Numbered from the stretch's first letter, positions 37,239-46,316 are shown. The stretch is 64,000 nucleotides of DNA from Nocardioides ungokensis (GCF_013466985.1 NZ_CP059164.1:1063001-1127000); one strand, 5' to 3'. Notes: generated by a model not told the origin, from the letters alone. Numbers and translations: made by a program.

Positions 37239-37646
37239 TCAGCGCGGTCGCGGCTCACCCGGGGCGGTGCAGCCGACGAGCTCCACCGACGTCGCCCGGC
37301 GCTCGGTGCGCACGGTCTCCTCGAGCGGCTGCTGCGCGCCGTACACCGGGGTGAAGGACAGCTCGCCGACCACGGAGTGGTCCTCGGCGTAGGCCCGAAG
37401 CAGGCACTGGGCCCGAACCGTGTCGTCCTTGAGCCGCACGTCGACCCGGGCCGTCGCTGCGTGCTGCCCTTCGATCGAGTAGCCCACGATGTCGGAGTCG
37501 ACAGCCGGCGTGGAGCTCTCCCAGATGGTCCAGGTCAGCCACCCCAGGAACGCCAGGGAGACGGCGACGCTGGCCGCGATCACGGCCCGACGTCGCCAGG
37601 GCGCGGGCGCGCCGTAGCGGTCGGCGAGCGCGTCGTGCGTGGTCAC
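37239..37646 (-). CDS. DUF4307 membrane protein (Rv1081c-like)
   Basis: A 135-residue protein starting at GTG 37646 ([20 protein letters not shown]). It has one TM ([19 protein letters not shown]) and an extracytoplasmic domain with the DUF4307 pattern [20 protein letters not shown]. The role is unknown; its constant place between greA and mca in actinomycetes suggests a link with thiol or envelope stress. It is divergent from mca, 70 bases apart. Confidence 0.85.
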   Translation of the reverse strand: MTTHDALADRYGAPAPWRRRAVIAASVAVSLAFLGWLTWTIWESSTPAVDSDIVGYSIEGQHAATARVDVRLKDDTVRAQCLLRAYAEDHSVVGELSFTPVYGAQQPLEETVRTERRATSVELVGCTAPGEPRPR

Positions 37647-37716
37647 GCCCTCATGCTCGCACCCCCGGGGGAGCCGACGCGGAGGGGGCCGCGGTCGCCG
37701 TCCTACGATGAGACCC

Positions 37717-38613
37717 ATGCCGCACGCCCTCCGCACCGGTCCTCGCGCCGGCCTCCGCCTGATGCACGTCCACGCGCACCCCGACGACGAGTCGAGCAAG
37801 GGCGCGGCGTCGACGGCGAAGTACGTCGACGAGGGCGTCGACGTGCACGTCGCCACCTGCACCGGTGGCGAGCGGGGCTCGATCCTCAACCCCAAGATGG
37901 ACCGCCCCGACATCCTCGAGAACATCACCGAGGTCCGCCGCGAGGAGATGGACCGCGCCCGCGACATCCTCGGCATCCGCCAGGACTGGCTCGGCTTCGT
38001 CGACTCGGGCTGGCCCGAGGGCGACCCGAAGCCGCCGCTGCCCGAGGGGTGCTTCGCGCTCGTGCCGCTCGAGGAGGCCGCCGCGCCGCTGGTGCGCCTG
38101 ATCCGCGAGTTCCGGCCGCACGTCATGACGACCTACGACGAGCGCGGCGGCTACCCGCACCCCGACCACGTCATGTGCCACAAGGTCTCGGTGGCGGCGT
38201 TCGAGGCGGCCGGCGACCCCGAGCGCTACCCCGACCTGGGGGAGCCCTGGCAGCCGCTGAAGCTCTACTACCACCACTCCTTCAACCGGCCGCGGATGCA
38301 GGCGCTGCACGACGCGATGCTCGCGCACGGCCTGGAGTCACCGTGGGAGGAGCGACTCAAGGAGTGGAAGCCCGAGCCGGAGTGGGACGCCCGGATCACC
38401 ACCCGGGTGCCGTGCGGGGACTACTTCGGGGTCCGCGACCAGGCGCTGCTCGCCCACGCGACCCAGATCGACCCCGACGGCTTCTGGTTCGCCATCCCGC
38501 GCGAGCTCCAGGAGAAGGTCTGGCCCACCGAGGACTACGAGCTGGTGGTGAGTCACGTCTCGACCAGCACCCCGGAGGACGACCTCTTCGCAGGCCTCCC
38601 GACCCCCTCCTGA
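37717..38613 (+). CDS. mca: Mycothiol conjugate amidase Mca
   Basis: A 298-residue zinc amidase of the PIG-L/LmbE family. The metal motif is [12 protein letters not shown]; the second metal His is in [10 protein letters not shown]; the TCTGGERGS loop and [18 protein letters not shown] are typical of Mca rather than MshB. It cleaves mycothiol S-conjugates, releasing mercapturic acids for export. Presence shows that the organism uses mycothiol. ATG 37717 gives the family start. Divergent from DUF4307 as in Rv1082. Confidence 0.93.
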   Translation: MPHALRTGPRAGLRLMHVHAHPDDESSKGAASTAKYVDEGVDVHVATCTGGERGSILNPKMDRPDILENITEVRREEMDRARDILGIRQDWLGFVDSGWPEGDPKPPLPEGCFALVPLEEAAAPLVRLIREFRPHVMTTYDERGGYPHPDHVMCHKVSVAAFEAAGDPERYPDLGEPWQPLKLYYHHSFNRPRMQALHDAMLAHGLESPWEERLKEWKPEPEWDARITTRVPCGDYFGVRDQALLAHATQIDPDGFWFAIPRELQEKVWPTEDYELVVSHVSTSTPEDDLFAGLPTPS

Positions 38614-38625
38614 GAGACTGCTCCC

Positions 38626-38972
38626 ATGCCGTTCCACGCGCTCATCACGGGCCAGGTCCTGCCCCTCGTCATGCACCTCGTCGACGAGCCTCCCCAGCCC
38701 GAGGACGTCAAGGCGGGCTGGACGGCCTTCGCGATCTTCATCGGCCTCGGTGTCGCGGTCGCCCTGCTCGGCTGGAGCCTGGTCCGGCAGCTGAAGAAGG
38801 CCCAGGCCGCCCAGGACGCCGGCGTGTACGACGACCCCGACGCGGCCCGTCCCGGCCGGCCCGTCGAGGGCCCTGCCCAAGGTCAGGCACAGAGTGATGC
38901 GCCGGCCCCGGCGGACACCCCGGTGGACAGCGAGGCGAGCAGCCGGAGAACCACGGCCGCCAGTCCTCCTGA
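38626..38972 (+). CDS. Small membrane protein (Rv1083-like), tail frameshifted
   Basis: The N-terminus is MPFHALITGQVLPLVMHLVD; one TM follows (WTAFAIFIGLGVAVALLGWS) and then a charged cytoplasmic tail (LVRQLKKAQAAQDAGVYDDP). The uncorrected frame runs on implausibly through the next gene; a shift near 38905-38940 ends it with ENHGRQSS at TGA 38970-38972, just before the convergent methyltransferase. About 115 residues. It is 12 bases after mca, so it is in an operon. Function unknown. Confidence 0.7.
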
Positions 38973-38978
38973 CGCAGG

Positions 38979-39595
38979 TCAGGCGGTGCGTACGACGCGC
39001 ACCAGGCAGTCCCACGCGGTGCGCGCGGGCTCCTCGCCGTGGCCGTCGTCGACGGTACGGGCCACCCGCCCCGCCCGCACCACCTCGAGGTCCTCGCCGG
39101 TCAGGTCGCCCAGCACGTCGTCGGCCGTCATGAGCACCGAGGGTCCTGGGGACCTCCGGTGCCCTCGGCCAGGTTGGTCGTGTCGTGCGCGACCACCAGG
39201 AGGGTGCCGCCGGGTCGCAGGGCGGCGAAGCCGCGGCGTACCGCCGCTCGGCGCTCGTCGGCCGGCAGCTGCAGGTAGGCGATCACCACCAGGTCGTGCA
39301 CCGGCGCCGACTCCCACGTCGTGGCGTCGGCGCACACCCACGAGACCGAGCCCGGCAGCTGCTGGTCCTCGGCGAGCCGTCGACCCTTGGCCAGCCCGAC
39401 GCTCGAGTAGTCGACCGCGACGACGTCCCAGCCCCGCGAGGCGAGCCAGATGGCGTTGCGGCCCTCACCGGCGGCCAGGTCCACGGCGCTGCCCGGAGCC
39501 AGGTCGGCGACCTCCGCGGCGACGAACTGGTTGGGCGTCACCGACCAGACCAGGTCGGTGGCGGCGTACCTCGCGTCCCACTGATCGGCGTCCAT
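38979..39595 (-). CDS. Class I SAM-dependent methyltransferase, one frameshift
   Basis: About 205 residues. SAM-binding motif I reads AVDLAAGEGRNAIWLASRGW, followed by the acidic motif II VVAVDYSS. LVVIAYLQLPADERRAAVRR and LRPGGTLLVVAHDT complete the fold. It resembles the tellurite-resistance TehB or thiol methyltransferase group. A lost C near 39140 shifts the last 58 residues (SVLMTADDVLGDLTGEDLEV). The start ATG 39595 is clear. The substrate is not predictable. Confidence 0.8.
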
Positions 39596-39650
39596 GCCGT
39601 CACGCTACTGCGTCGCCCGACCCCGGAAACGTCCGTTCGTCACGGGCCCC

Positions 39651-39664
39651 GGGACCAAGTGCCC
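39651..39664 (+). promoter_or_regulatory. DosR/DevR-like imperfect palindrome upstream of the Acg-type gene
   Basis: GGGACCAAGTGCCC lies 82 bases before the start of the Acg-like nitroreductase. It is an imperfect palindrome sharing the GGGAC and CCC ends of the mycobacterial DosR box (GGGAC-4 bases-GTCCC). Acg itself is a DosR target in M. tuberculosis. The centre deviates, so this is weak. Confidence 0.3.
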
Positions 39665-39746
39665 TGCACCCTGCGGACCCCCGGCCGCGAGGCTGCTGGA
39701 GGCGGATCACGGAAGGCCTGTGGACGAGCACTCGAGGAGGACGACG

Positions 39747-40742
39747 ATGAGAGGGTCAGCAGCCGCGCCGAGGCCTGCTCAGACCTCCGTCCCGTTCCGC
39801 GAGATCGTCGAGCTCGCCTGCCGTGCTCCGAGCGTGCACAACACCCAGCCGTGGCTCTGGCGCGCCGAGGGGACGCGCCTGCGCCTCTACGCCGACCGAG
39901 ACCGCGTGCTGCCGCACGCCGACCCCGACGGACGCACCCTGGTGCTCAGCTGTGGTGCCGCGCTGCACCACGCGCAGGTGGCCGCCGAGGGGATGGGGTG
40001 GCAGGTGTCCGTGCAACGCTGCCCCGACGCCGACGACCCGGTCCTGCTGGCCACGCTCGACCTCGTCCCGGGGCGCATTGTCCCTGCGGCCGAGGAGCAG
40101 CTCCACGCGCTGCAGATCCGCAGCACCGACCGCCGCAGGTTCACCTCGTGGCCGCTGCCGGTCGAGCGCCTGGACCGGCTCGCCGAGCGGGCCGCGGACT
40201 GGGGAGCGCTCGTCATCCCGCTGGTCGACCCCGGCGCCCGTCAGCGCGTGGACCGGATCCTGCGCCGGGCCGACGAGATCCAGCGCGGCGACGAGGAGTA
40301 CGCCGCCGAGGCGGCACGCTGGGTCGCCGTGGAGGGGCCGGAGGGGATCCCGCCGAGCAGCATCCCGGAGATCAACCCCAACCGGCCCGCGATGCCGTCG
40401 CGCTACCAGTCCGGCGAGCTGCCGGACCCGCGGGGCGAGCCGACGGAGTTCGTGGACGGCCTGGTCGCGTTGTGCACGGTCGAGGACGACGCCCTGTCCT
40501 GGCTGCGGTGCGGGGAGACCCTCAGCGCGCTGTGGCTGGCGACCGTCCGGGAGGGTCTCTCGCTGCTGCCGCTCAGCCAGGTGGCCGAGGTGCCCGAGAC
40601 GAGGGAGGAGCTGCGCGACGTGCTCGGTGGCACGGCGTGGCCACAGCTGCTGGTGCGGCTGGGCTGGCAGGAGATGACCCGCGACGACCTCCCGCGGACC
40701 CCGAGGCGCCCCGTCGAGGAGGTGCTCAGGTTCGACGACTGA
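39747..40742 (+). CDS. Acg-family nitroreductase-fold protein
   Basis: A 331-residue tandem nitroreductase-fold protein like M. tuberculosis Acg (Rv2032) and relatives. Signatures are VELACRAPSVHNTQPWLWRA, STDRRRFTSWPLP and the second half LRCGETLSALWLATVREGLS. Acg binds FMN but lacks nitroreductase activity and may sequester flavin under hypoxia. ATG 39747 follows GAGGAGG by 6 bases; an upstream ATG would add 51 non-homologous residues. The stress-related neighbours fit this assignment. Confidence 0.85.
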   Translation: MRGSAAAPRPAQTSVPFREIVELACRAPSVHNTQPWLWRAEGTRLRLYADRDRVLPHADPDGRTLVLSCGAALHHAQVAAEGMGWQVSVQRCPDADDPVLLATLDLVPGRIVPAAEEQLHALQIRSTDRRRFTSWPLPVERLDRLAERAADWGALVIPLVDPGARQRVDRILRRADEIQRGDEEYAAEAARWVAVEGPEGIPPSSIPEINPNRPAMPSRYQSGELPDPRGEPTEFVDGLVALCTVEDDALSWLRCGETLSALWLATVREGLSLLPLSQVAEVPETREELRDVLGGTAWPQLLVRLGWQEMTRDDLPRTPRRPVEEVLRFDD

Positions 40743-40748
40743 GGTCGG

Positions 40749-41726
40749 TCAGCCGCTGACGACGTGCCCGTGCGGTCGCCCCGGGTCGTCGTACGCCGGG
40801 CTGTGGTCGCCGGCCCGCAGCGCCTCCAGCTGCGCGCACACAGCGACGCCGTAGAAGAAGGCCATCGCCGAGAGCAGCGACCAGAGCAGCAGTGCGACGA
40901 ATCCGGCGAGCGGGCCGTAGGTGCTGCCGAAGGAGGAGCTGACGTGCACGTAGGCCGCGAGCGCCCCGGTGGCGAGCAGGGTGAGCAGCACCGCGACCGC
41001 GGCCCCGAGCGCGAGCCAGCTCAGGGCGGGCTGGCGCCGCCGCGGTGCGTGGTCGAGCAGCACGGCGATGGCGAAGACCAGCAGCACCACGCCCACCGGC
41101 CAGCGCAGCACCTGCCAGGCTTCCAGCGTGCCGTCGGACCAGCCGTAGCTGGTCACCATCGCCTTCCCGAACGAACCGCCGGCCACCAGCATCAGGAAGC
41201 CCACGCCGACCGGGCCGGCGAGCACGGCCGTCAGCACCGCGGCGCGGCCGTACTTCGCGAGTGCGGGCCGGTCCCGGCGGATGCCGTAGATCCGGTTCGA
41301 CCCCCGCTCGACCTGGGCCATCGCGGTGGTCATCGAGAGCAGCGCGAAGGCCAGGCCGAAGCCGAGTGCGAGGTCCCCGGCCTCCTCGCCGTCCCGGGGT
41401 CCGTCGACAGCGTTGGCGAGCGCGTCGCCACCGTCCTGCCCGGGGGAGACCTTCTGGATCGTCTCGGCCACCACGCGGGCGGGTCGCTCCTGGTCGAGGT
41501 TGGCCGCCAGCCCGGTCAGGGCGAGCAGGAACGGCACCACCGCGAGCGACGCCTGCAGCGCCAGCGCCCGGCTGTTGGTGAACCCGTCGCCGTAGCGGAA
41601 CCGCACGAACGCCCCGGCGACGACCCGGCGCAGGCCGAACCTGCGGACCAGCCGCCATGCGTCCTCGGCGTCCAGCTCGTCCCCGTCCATCTCGGTGGTC
41701 ACGGGCACGGTGCGCGCGGTCGTCAT
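40749..41726 (-). CDS. YihY/BrkB family inner-membrane protein
   Basis: A 325-residue YihY/virulence factor BrkB protein with six TM segments (LALQASLAVVPFLLALTGLA, GFGLAFALLSMTTAMAQVER, GPLAGFVALLLWSLLSAMAF). Family members are envelope proteins of unclear biochemistry. The start ATG 41726 is divergent from the DedA gene with 86 bases between. A second YihY-type protein is encoded at 42549, so the pair brackets DedA. Confidence 0.88.
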   Translation of the reverse strand: MTTARTVPVTTEMDGDELDAEDAWRLVRRFGLRRVVAGAFVRFRYGDGFTNSRALALQASLAVVPFLLALTGLAANLDQERPARVVAETIQKVSPGQDGGDALANAVDGPRDGEEAGDLALGFGLAFALLSMTTAMAQVERGSNRIYGIRRDRPALAKYGRAAVLTAVLAGPVGVGFLMLVAGGSFGKAMVTSYGWSDGTLEAWQVLRWPVGVVLLVFAIAVLLDHAPRRRQPALSWLALGAAVAVLLTLLATGALAAYVHVSSSFGSTYGPLAGFVALLLWSLLSAMAFFYGVAVCAQLEALRAGDHSPAYDDPGRPHGHVVSG

Positions 41727-41812
41727 GGGCAGAGCCTAGGAGCGGGCCCCCGGCTCCCGGGCGCGCGCCCTTCATGCGCCTTTCATCCGGTCCTCGTAGC
41801 GTCGGGAGCACC

Positions 41813-42478
41813 ATGGGCAACCTGATCGGACACGTGACCGGCCTGCTGACGTCTGTCCCGGCGCCGCTGGCCCTCGCCATCATCGGGGCCCTCGTGTTCT
41901 CGGAGGCGGCGCTCTTCGTCGGGTTCGTGCTGCCGGGCGAGACAGCGGTGCTCTTCGGGGGCGCCCTGGCCTCCGCCGGCCACCTCTCCTTCCCGGCGCT
42001 GCTCGCCGTCGTGATCGTCGCGGCGATCGTGGGGGACAGCGTCGGCTACGAGGTCGGACGGCTGGCCGGCCCGCGCATGCTCGAGTCGCGGCCGCTGCGG
42101 CGACACCGGGCGCGGCTCGAGGTCGCCCGCAAGCGGCTGCGCGAGAAGGGCGGCGTGACCGTCGTCGCGGGCCGGTTCACCGCGCTGCTGCGCGCCGTCA
42201 CACCGGGACTGTGCGGGATGAGCCACATGCCTTACCGGCGGTTCCTGTTCTACAACGCGCTGGGCGGGATCGCCTGGGGCACGGCGATCTGCATCCTGGG
42301 CTTCGTGGCGGGCAAGTCCTACCAGCGGGTCGAGTCGAGCCTCGGCGCGGTCGGTGGGGCGCTGCTGCTGGCCTTCGTCGTGGCCGGGGTCATCGTGTGG
42401 CACCACGGGCGTGCCGCCCGGCAGGAGGCCGAGCTCGCGGACGAGGGGCCGGAGCCGCACCCCACGAACGAGCCCTGA
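41813..42478 (+). CDS. DedA family membrane protein
   Basis: A 221-residue DedA/SNARE-associated protein. Signatures are FVLPGETAVLFGGALASAGH, GDSVGYEVGRLAG, the arginine-glycine motif GRFTALLRAVTPGLCGMSHM, and a C-terminal TM. DedA proteins include undecaprenyl-phosphate flippases, which recycle the lipid carrier of wall synthesis. ATG 41813 is the family start. It is followed after 70 bases by a YihY-DUF1269 gene on the same strand. Confidence 0.88.
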   Translation: MGNLIGHVTGLLTSVPAPLALAIIGALVFSEAALFVGFVLPGETAVLFGGALASAGHLSFPALLAVVIVAAIVGDSVGYEVGRLAGPRMLESRPLRRHRARLEVARKRLREKGGVTVVAGRFTALLRAVTPGLCGMSHMPYRRFLFYNALGGIAWGTAICILGFVAGKSYQRVESSLGAVGGALLLAFVVAGVIVWHHGRAARQEAELADEGPEPHPTNEP

Positions 42479-42548
42479 CTGTCGCGGGGTGCCGCTCTCA
42501 CCCGGCGCGAGTGAGGTGGCCCCCCGGACCCGCGGAGACGATGGGGCG

Positions 42549-44102
42549 GTGCAGGTCGACCGCGACGCCGCCCCGCCCCGGCGTCGACGGACCGAGGCGC
42601 TCGCCGAGTGGGCCAGGGGACGGCGAGACGACGCGATGGAGCGCCTCGACCGGGCGGGGCGTCGGTACCCCGCCGTTCGCTTCCTGCTCACCGCGGCGGG
42701 TCACGACCGGATCGCGGGCGGCCCCCTGCTGGCCGGTGCGCTCGCCTTCCGGCTGTTCCTGTGGCTTCTGCCCGCCTGCCTGGTCCTGGTCGGCCTCCTG
42801 GGCTTCGCCGAGCCGGGGTCGGCCCGCGGGGCCACGGCCGACATCGGCCTCGGCGGCACCACCGCGACCACGATCGCGACCGCCACTGCGCAGGCGCACG
42901 AGGCGCGATGGTGGCTGGTGGTCACCGGGCTCATCGCACTGTTCAGGACCTCGCTGACGTTGGCGCGGACCCTGTGGGTGGCCACCCTGCTCGCCTGGCA
43001 GCTGCCGGTCGTGAAGCTGCGCCACCCGCCCCGGGCGGCGGGGCTGGTCATCGGGTTCCTGGGCTCGGCCCTGGCCCTGGTGCTGGCCGCGAACTGGCTG
43101 CGCACCATCAGCTACACCGTGGGGCTCGTCGTCGCGATCCTGCTCGTGGTCGCCTACGCGCTGCTCGGCTGGATCATCCTGGCGGCGCTGCCCAGACCGG
43201 CACACGTGTCGGTCGCCGAGCTGATCCCGGGCGCCCTGCTCATCGGGGTCGGGGCCGAGGGGCTGCACCTGGTGGCGGCGCTGTTCCTGGCCCACCAGAT
43301 CAGCAGCGCCTCACAGCTGTACGGCGCCCTGGGCAGCGCGGCCACCGTGATGCTCTGGTCCTACTTCCTGGCCAGGGTCCTCATCGGCGGCACCACGGTG
43401 AACCGGGCGTGGGCCAGTGTCGTCGAGGCCCGGGGCGAGACGCCCGAGGGGGAGGACGCACCACAGCAGCTGAGCGCTCGGACGGTCGTCGCCCTCGCCC
43501 GGCACGCCTGGCGCGAGGTCCGCAGGCCGGGTGCCGGCCGCGCGGACGAAGCCACGCGTGCGGGTGCCGTGGCGGCCGTCCTGGAGCGGGCCGCGGGCGC
43601 GGTGACCATGACGGTCTGGTTCTTCGACGAGCCGCGCGGGGCCGAACGGGCCGCCCGGTCGCTGGTGGACCTCGAACGGCGCGGTGTCGTGCGGGTCCTG
43701 GGTGCGGGGCTGGCCGGTTGGCCGCCCAGGTCTCCTCGGCCACGGACGCGGCAGGCGCCCTCGACGAACCTCGGCGGCGCCCTGGTGCCGTCGTTCTGGG
43801 GGCTGCTGCTGGGGCTGGTCTTCCTGGTGCCCCTCGCGGACGGCGGGGCGGCAGACGCATCGACCGGCGACTCGACCGGCGGGGCGACGAGCGACGCGCT
43901 CGAGGGCGTGGGGCTCGGGGACGACTTCGTCCGGACCGTGCGGGCCGGCGTCCGGCCGGGCACCTCGGCCCTGTTCGTGCTGTCGGCGGGCAGCGCGGCA
44001 GACGCGGTGGGGGACGCGTTCGAGGGCGCCGGCCAGACGCCGTTCGAGACCCCCCTGACGCCCGAGCAGGAGGCGCGGCTCCGGGAGGTCTTCGCCTCCT
44101 AG
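42549..44102 (+). CDS. YihY/BrkB-like protein fused to a DUF1269 domain
   Basis: A single uninterrupted frame of 517 residues. Residues 1-350 are a YihY/BrkB membrane domain (LAGALAFRLFLWLLPACLVL, YGALGSAATVMLWSYFLARV). From about residue 352 (VTMTVWFFDEPRGAERAARS) a DUF1269 domain follows, with its paired GALVPSFWGLLLGLVFLVPL helix and FVRTVRAGVRPGTSALFVLS. DUF1269 is normally a separate protein. A TGA in another frame directly before ATG 43607 means a missing base could have joined two genes, so either reading is possible. Confidence 0.75.
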   Translation: MQVDRDAAPPRRRRTEALAEWARGRRDDAMERLDRAGRRYPAVRFLLTAAGHDRIAGGPLLAGALAFRLFLWLLPACLVLVGLLGFAEPGSARGATADIGLGGTTATTIATATAQAHEARWWLVVTGLIALFRTSLTLARTLWVATLLAWQLPVVKLRHPPRAAGLVIGFLGSALALVLAANWLRTISYTVGLVVAILLVVAYALLGWIILAALPRPAHVSVAELIPGALLIGVGAEGLHLVAALFLAHQISSASQLYGALGSAATVMLWSYFLARVLIGGTTVNRAWASVVEARGETPEGEDAPQQLSARTVVALARHAWREVRRPGAGRADEATRAGAVAAVLERAAGAVTMTVWFFDEPRGAERAARSLVDLERRGVVRVLGAGLAGWPPRSPRPRTRQAPSTNLGGALVPSFWGLLLGLVFLVPLADGGAADASTGDSTGGATSDALEGVGLGDDFVRTVRAGVRPGTSALFVLSAGSAADAVGDAFEGAGQTPFETPLTPEQEARLREVFAS

Positions 44103-44118
44103 GCCCCTCTCCGGGGCC
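44102..44118. terminator. Hairpin between convergent genes
   Basis: GGCCCC at 44102-44107 pairs with GGGGCC at 44113-44118 around five bases. It touches the stop codon of the YihY-DUF1269 gene and lies 2 bases from the stop of the phosphoesterase gene. Shared terminator likely. Confidence 0.5.
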
Positions 44119-44120
44119 GG

Positions 44121-45065
44121 TCAGCCGACGGGCAGCCCGAAGGCCTTCGACATCGACCTGGCGGTGCGCGCGCCGTTGAGGTAGGGCAGGTGCGCCACGT
44201 CCTCGTAGAGCCGGGTCAGCGAGTAGTGGTTGAGCCTCGTGTCCACGACGTGGTGCTGCTGGCTGCGGTGGATGACGACGGTCAGGACCCGGTTGCCGTG
44301 GGCCCGGTCGTCCTCGTCGGCCGTCAGCACCACCGCGAGGTGGCCCGACGTCCAGTCGGGGCCGGCGAAGACCTTGGTCATCACGGACTTGAACCACGTG
44401 TCGGCCTTCTTCAGCGTGCCGTCGTGGGCGTCGTGCTGCAGGTCGGGGATCACCATGCCGACGCGCGGCAGCGATCCCGCGGTCACGGCCGGCGCGAAGC
44501 GGGTCATCGGCAGGTCGTGGGCGCGGCAGCCGCGGCGCTCCTTGACGAAGTAGGCCCACGGGTTGTGCTTGACGGCGTAGTCACCGCTGGGGGTGGTGGC
44601 GCACTTGCCGGGCATGCTCTGCAGGTACGCCGCCGCGGTGCGGCCGCGGGCGAGCGCCTGCCCGAAGACCGACGTGCCGCCGAGCCGGTGTGCCGACGGG
44701 TCGGCGTCGTCCTGGATGCCGTAGGTCTTGCCGCTGGCGATGGCGATGTAGTTGGGCTCGGACGGATGCGTGATGGCGCGGTAGCGGGTGGCGTAGCCGT
44801 ACTTCTTCGCCAGGCCGAAGGTGTAGGGCATTCCGGCCTTCATCTGGGAGAGCGAGTGGTTCTCCTCGACCACGACCAGCAGCTTGGTGACCTTCGGCGT
44901 GGTGGCCCGGTGCGCGCTCTCGGTGTGGGCCGCCGTCGCGATGGCGCCGGTGGTCCGCCCGGAGGACTGGGCCGAGCTCTGGCCGGAGGAGTGCGAGGCG
45001 CAACCAGCCGTCAGGACGCTGGCGACGACGGCGGTGGCGAGGGTGGCGTGGCGGAGAACCTTCAC
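44121..45065 (-). CDS. Lipoprotein phosphoesterase (phospholipase C/acid phosphatase family)
   Basis: A 314-residue exported protein. The signal peptide ends in a lipobox (ASVLTAGC), followed by a Ser/Gln-rich linker and a phosphoesterase domain (LLVVVEENHSLSQMKAGMPY, THPSEPNYIAIASGKTYGIQ, LAVVLTADEDDRAHGNRVLT). The motif ENxS near the start and the late ADEDD are typical of the PF04185 alkaline-phosphatase-like fold. It probably hydrolyses phosphate esters outside the membrane. It is divergent from the riboswitch-Rpf unit. Confidence 0.85.
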   Translation of the reverse strand: MKVLRHATLATAVVASVLTAGCASHSSGQSSAQSSGRTTGAIATAAHTESAHRATTPKVTKLLVVVEENHSLSQMKAGMPYTFGLAKKYGYATRYRAITHPSEPNYIAIASGKTYGIQDDADPSAHRLGGTSVFGQALARGRTAAAYLQSMPGKCATTPSGDYAVKHNPWAYFVKERRGCRAHDLPMTRFAPAVTAGSLPRVGMVIPDLQHDAHDGTLKKADTWFKSVMTKVFAGPDWTSGHLAVVLTADEDDRAHGNRVLTVVIHRSQQHHVVDTRLNHYSLTRLYEDVAHLPYLNGARTARSMSKAFGLPVG

Positions 45066-45204
45066 CGTTCGAGGCTAACCGACACCGGTCTGCGCGGGTC
45101 CCGTCCCTCGCACGGCCGTGTCCCCCATCTGGGGGGTGAGGGGTTGGCGACGGCCGGATCGCTGCCTACGGTGGCATGTCCCGTGAACCGGGGCTGCCTC
45201 CCGG

Positions 45205-45364
45205 TCACGCCGAGTCCTGCCCGGCCGGAGGCCCCTTGAGCACCGAGGGCAGGAGCGGGGAACCCACCCGTGTCACCGGGTCGCGACAGCGGCCCTCGGG
45301 GTGAAGCCATCACCGATGGCCGGGCACACCTCAGCCCGAACCCGACAGCTAACCCCGAAGGCGT
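45205..45364 (+). promoter_or_regulatory. Cyclic-di-AMP (ydaO/yuaA-type) riboswitch before the Rpf gene
   Basis: The leader has the conserved blocks of ydaO-type aptamers in order: GGGGAACCCACC near 45256, CGGGGTGAAGCC near 45298, and the 3' block CGACAGCTAACCCCGAAGGC ending at 45364. It ends just before the ribosome site GGAGGA and 13 bases before the ATG, so translational occlusion is likely, though a nested terminator cannot be excluded. ydaO riboswitches commonly precede rpf and other wall hydrolase genes in actinomycetes. The rest of the 312-base gap (45066-45204) presumably holds the promoter. Confidence 0.8.
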
Positions 45365-45377
45365 GTGGAGGACTCTC

Positions 45378-45716
45378 ATGCGCTTTCGCATGCTCATCTC
45401 GACCGCCGTGGCCGCCCTGGCCGCACTGACCACCGTGGCCGCCGTGGACGCGCCGGCCCATGCGGCCAGCACCCGCACCTGGGACCGCCTGGCCCAGTGC
45501 GAGTCCAGCGGTCGCTGGCACATCAACACCGGCAACGGCTACTACGGCGGCCTGCAGATCAGCCGCAGCACCTGGGCCGGCTACGGCGGGCGCAAGCTCG
45601 CCACCCTGCCCAGCAGGGCCACGAAGAGCGAGCAGATCGTCGTGGGGGAGCGGATCAAGCGCCATCAGGGCTGGGGCGCGTGGCCGAGCTGCGCGAAGCG
45701 GCTGGGCCTGCGCTGA
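45378..45716 (+). CDS. Resuscitation-promoting factor domain transglycosylase
   Basis: A 112-residue secreted protein. The signal peptide is MRFRMLISTAVAALAALTTV to AHAAS; the rest is a single Rpf domain (TWDRLAQCESSGRWHINTGN, YYGGLQISRSTWAGYGG, WPSCAKRLG). The catalytic Glu is in QCESSGRW, and two cysteines flank the domain. It cleaves peptidoglycan and can promote regrowth from dormancy. It lacks LysM or other wall-binding domains. Its 3' end overlaps the convergent PAP2 gene by 62 bases. Confidence 0.92.
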   Translation: MRFRMLISTAVAALAALTTVAAVDAPAHAASTRTWDRLAQCESSGRWHINTGNGYYGGLQISRSTWAGYGGRKLATLPSRATKSEQIVVGERIKRHQGWGAWPSCAKRLGLR

Positions 45717-46316
45717 CCAGGAACCGCAACGGGGTCCGGGTCAGGGCCTCGACCAGCCTGACCAGGACCCGGCGGAGCAGCAGCCATCCCGCGAGCGTGA
45801 CGGCGGCGCCGAGCAGTACGCCCGCCATCACGTCGCCGGGGAAGTGCGCCCCGACGTAGACCCGTGTGAAGCACATGGCGACGGCGGCGACGACGGCCAC
45901 GAGGCCGAGCCGCCGGTTCGCCAGGAGCACGCCCGCGGCCACCGCGCCCGACATCACCGCATGGTCGCTGGGGAAAGAGAAGTCGGCGGTCCGCGAGACC
46001 AGCACCTCCACGTGGGGGAGCACGTCGTACGGGCGCGCCTCGCCCACCGCGCGGCCCAGGGGCTGGTTGAGCCCGACCGCGACGAGGGTGCCGACCGGCG
46101 CCCACAGGGCGGCCGCGACCGCGGTGAGGTCGCGACGGCCCGTGCCGCCCACCAGCTCCACAGGAGCAGCGCGGCGAAGAGCACCACGCCGTACTTGGCG
46201 TAGTCGCGCGCCGGGGTGTGCAGCCACGTCGTGGCGCGCGCGAAGGAGTTCACGTCGAGGAACCACGACCGGTCGAAGGGGAGCTGACCGACCGACTCCG
46301 TGATCAGGGTGTGCAC
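45655..46316 (-). CDS. PAP2 family phosphatase, one frameshift
   Basis: A membrane phosphatase of about 220 residues. The three PAP2 motifs are visible as RAVGEARPY, FSFPSDHAVMSGAVAAG and TRVYVGAHFPGDVMAG. The frame changes near 46145 (before GGTGRRDLTAVAAALWAPVG). The start is GTG 46316 with AGGAGG 4 bases upstream. The family dephosphorylates lipid phosphates such as undecaprenyl diphosphate. The overlap with the Rpf end is unusual and might reflect another indel near the C-terminus. Confidence 0.8.
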
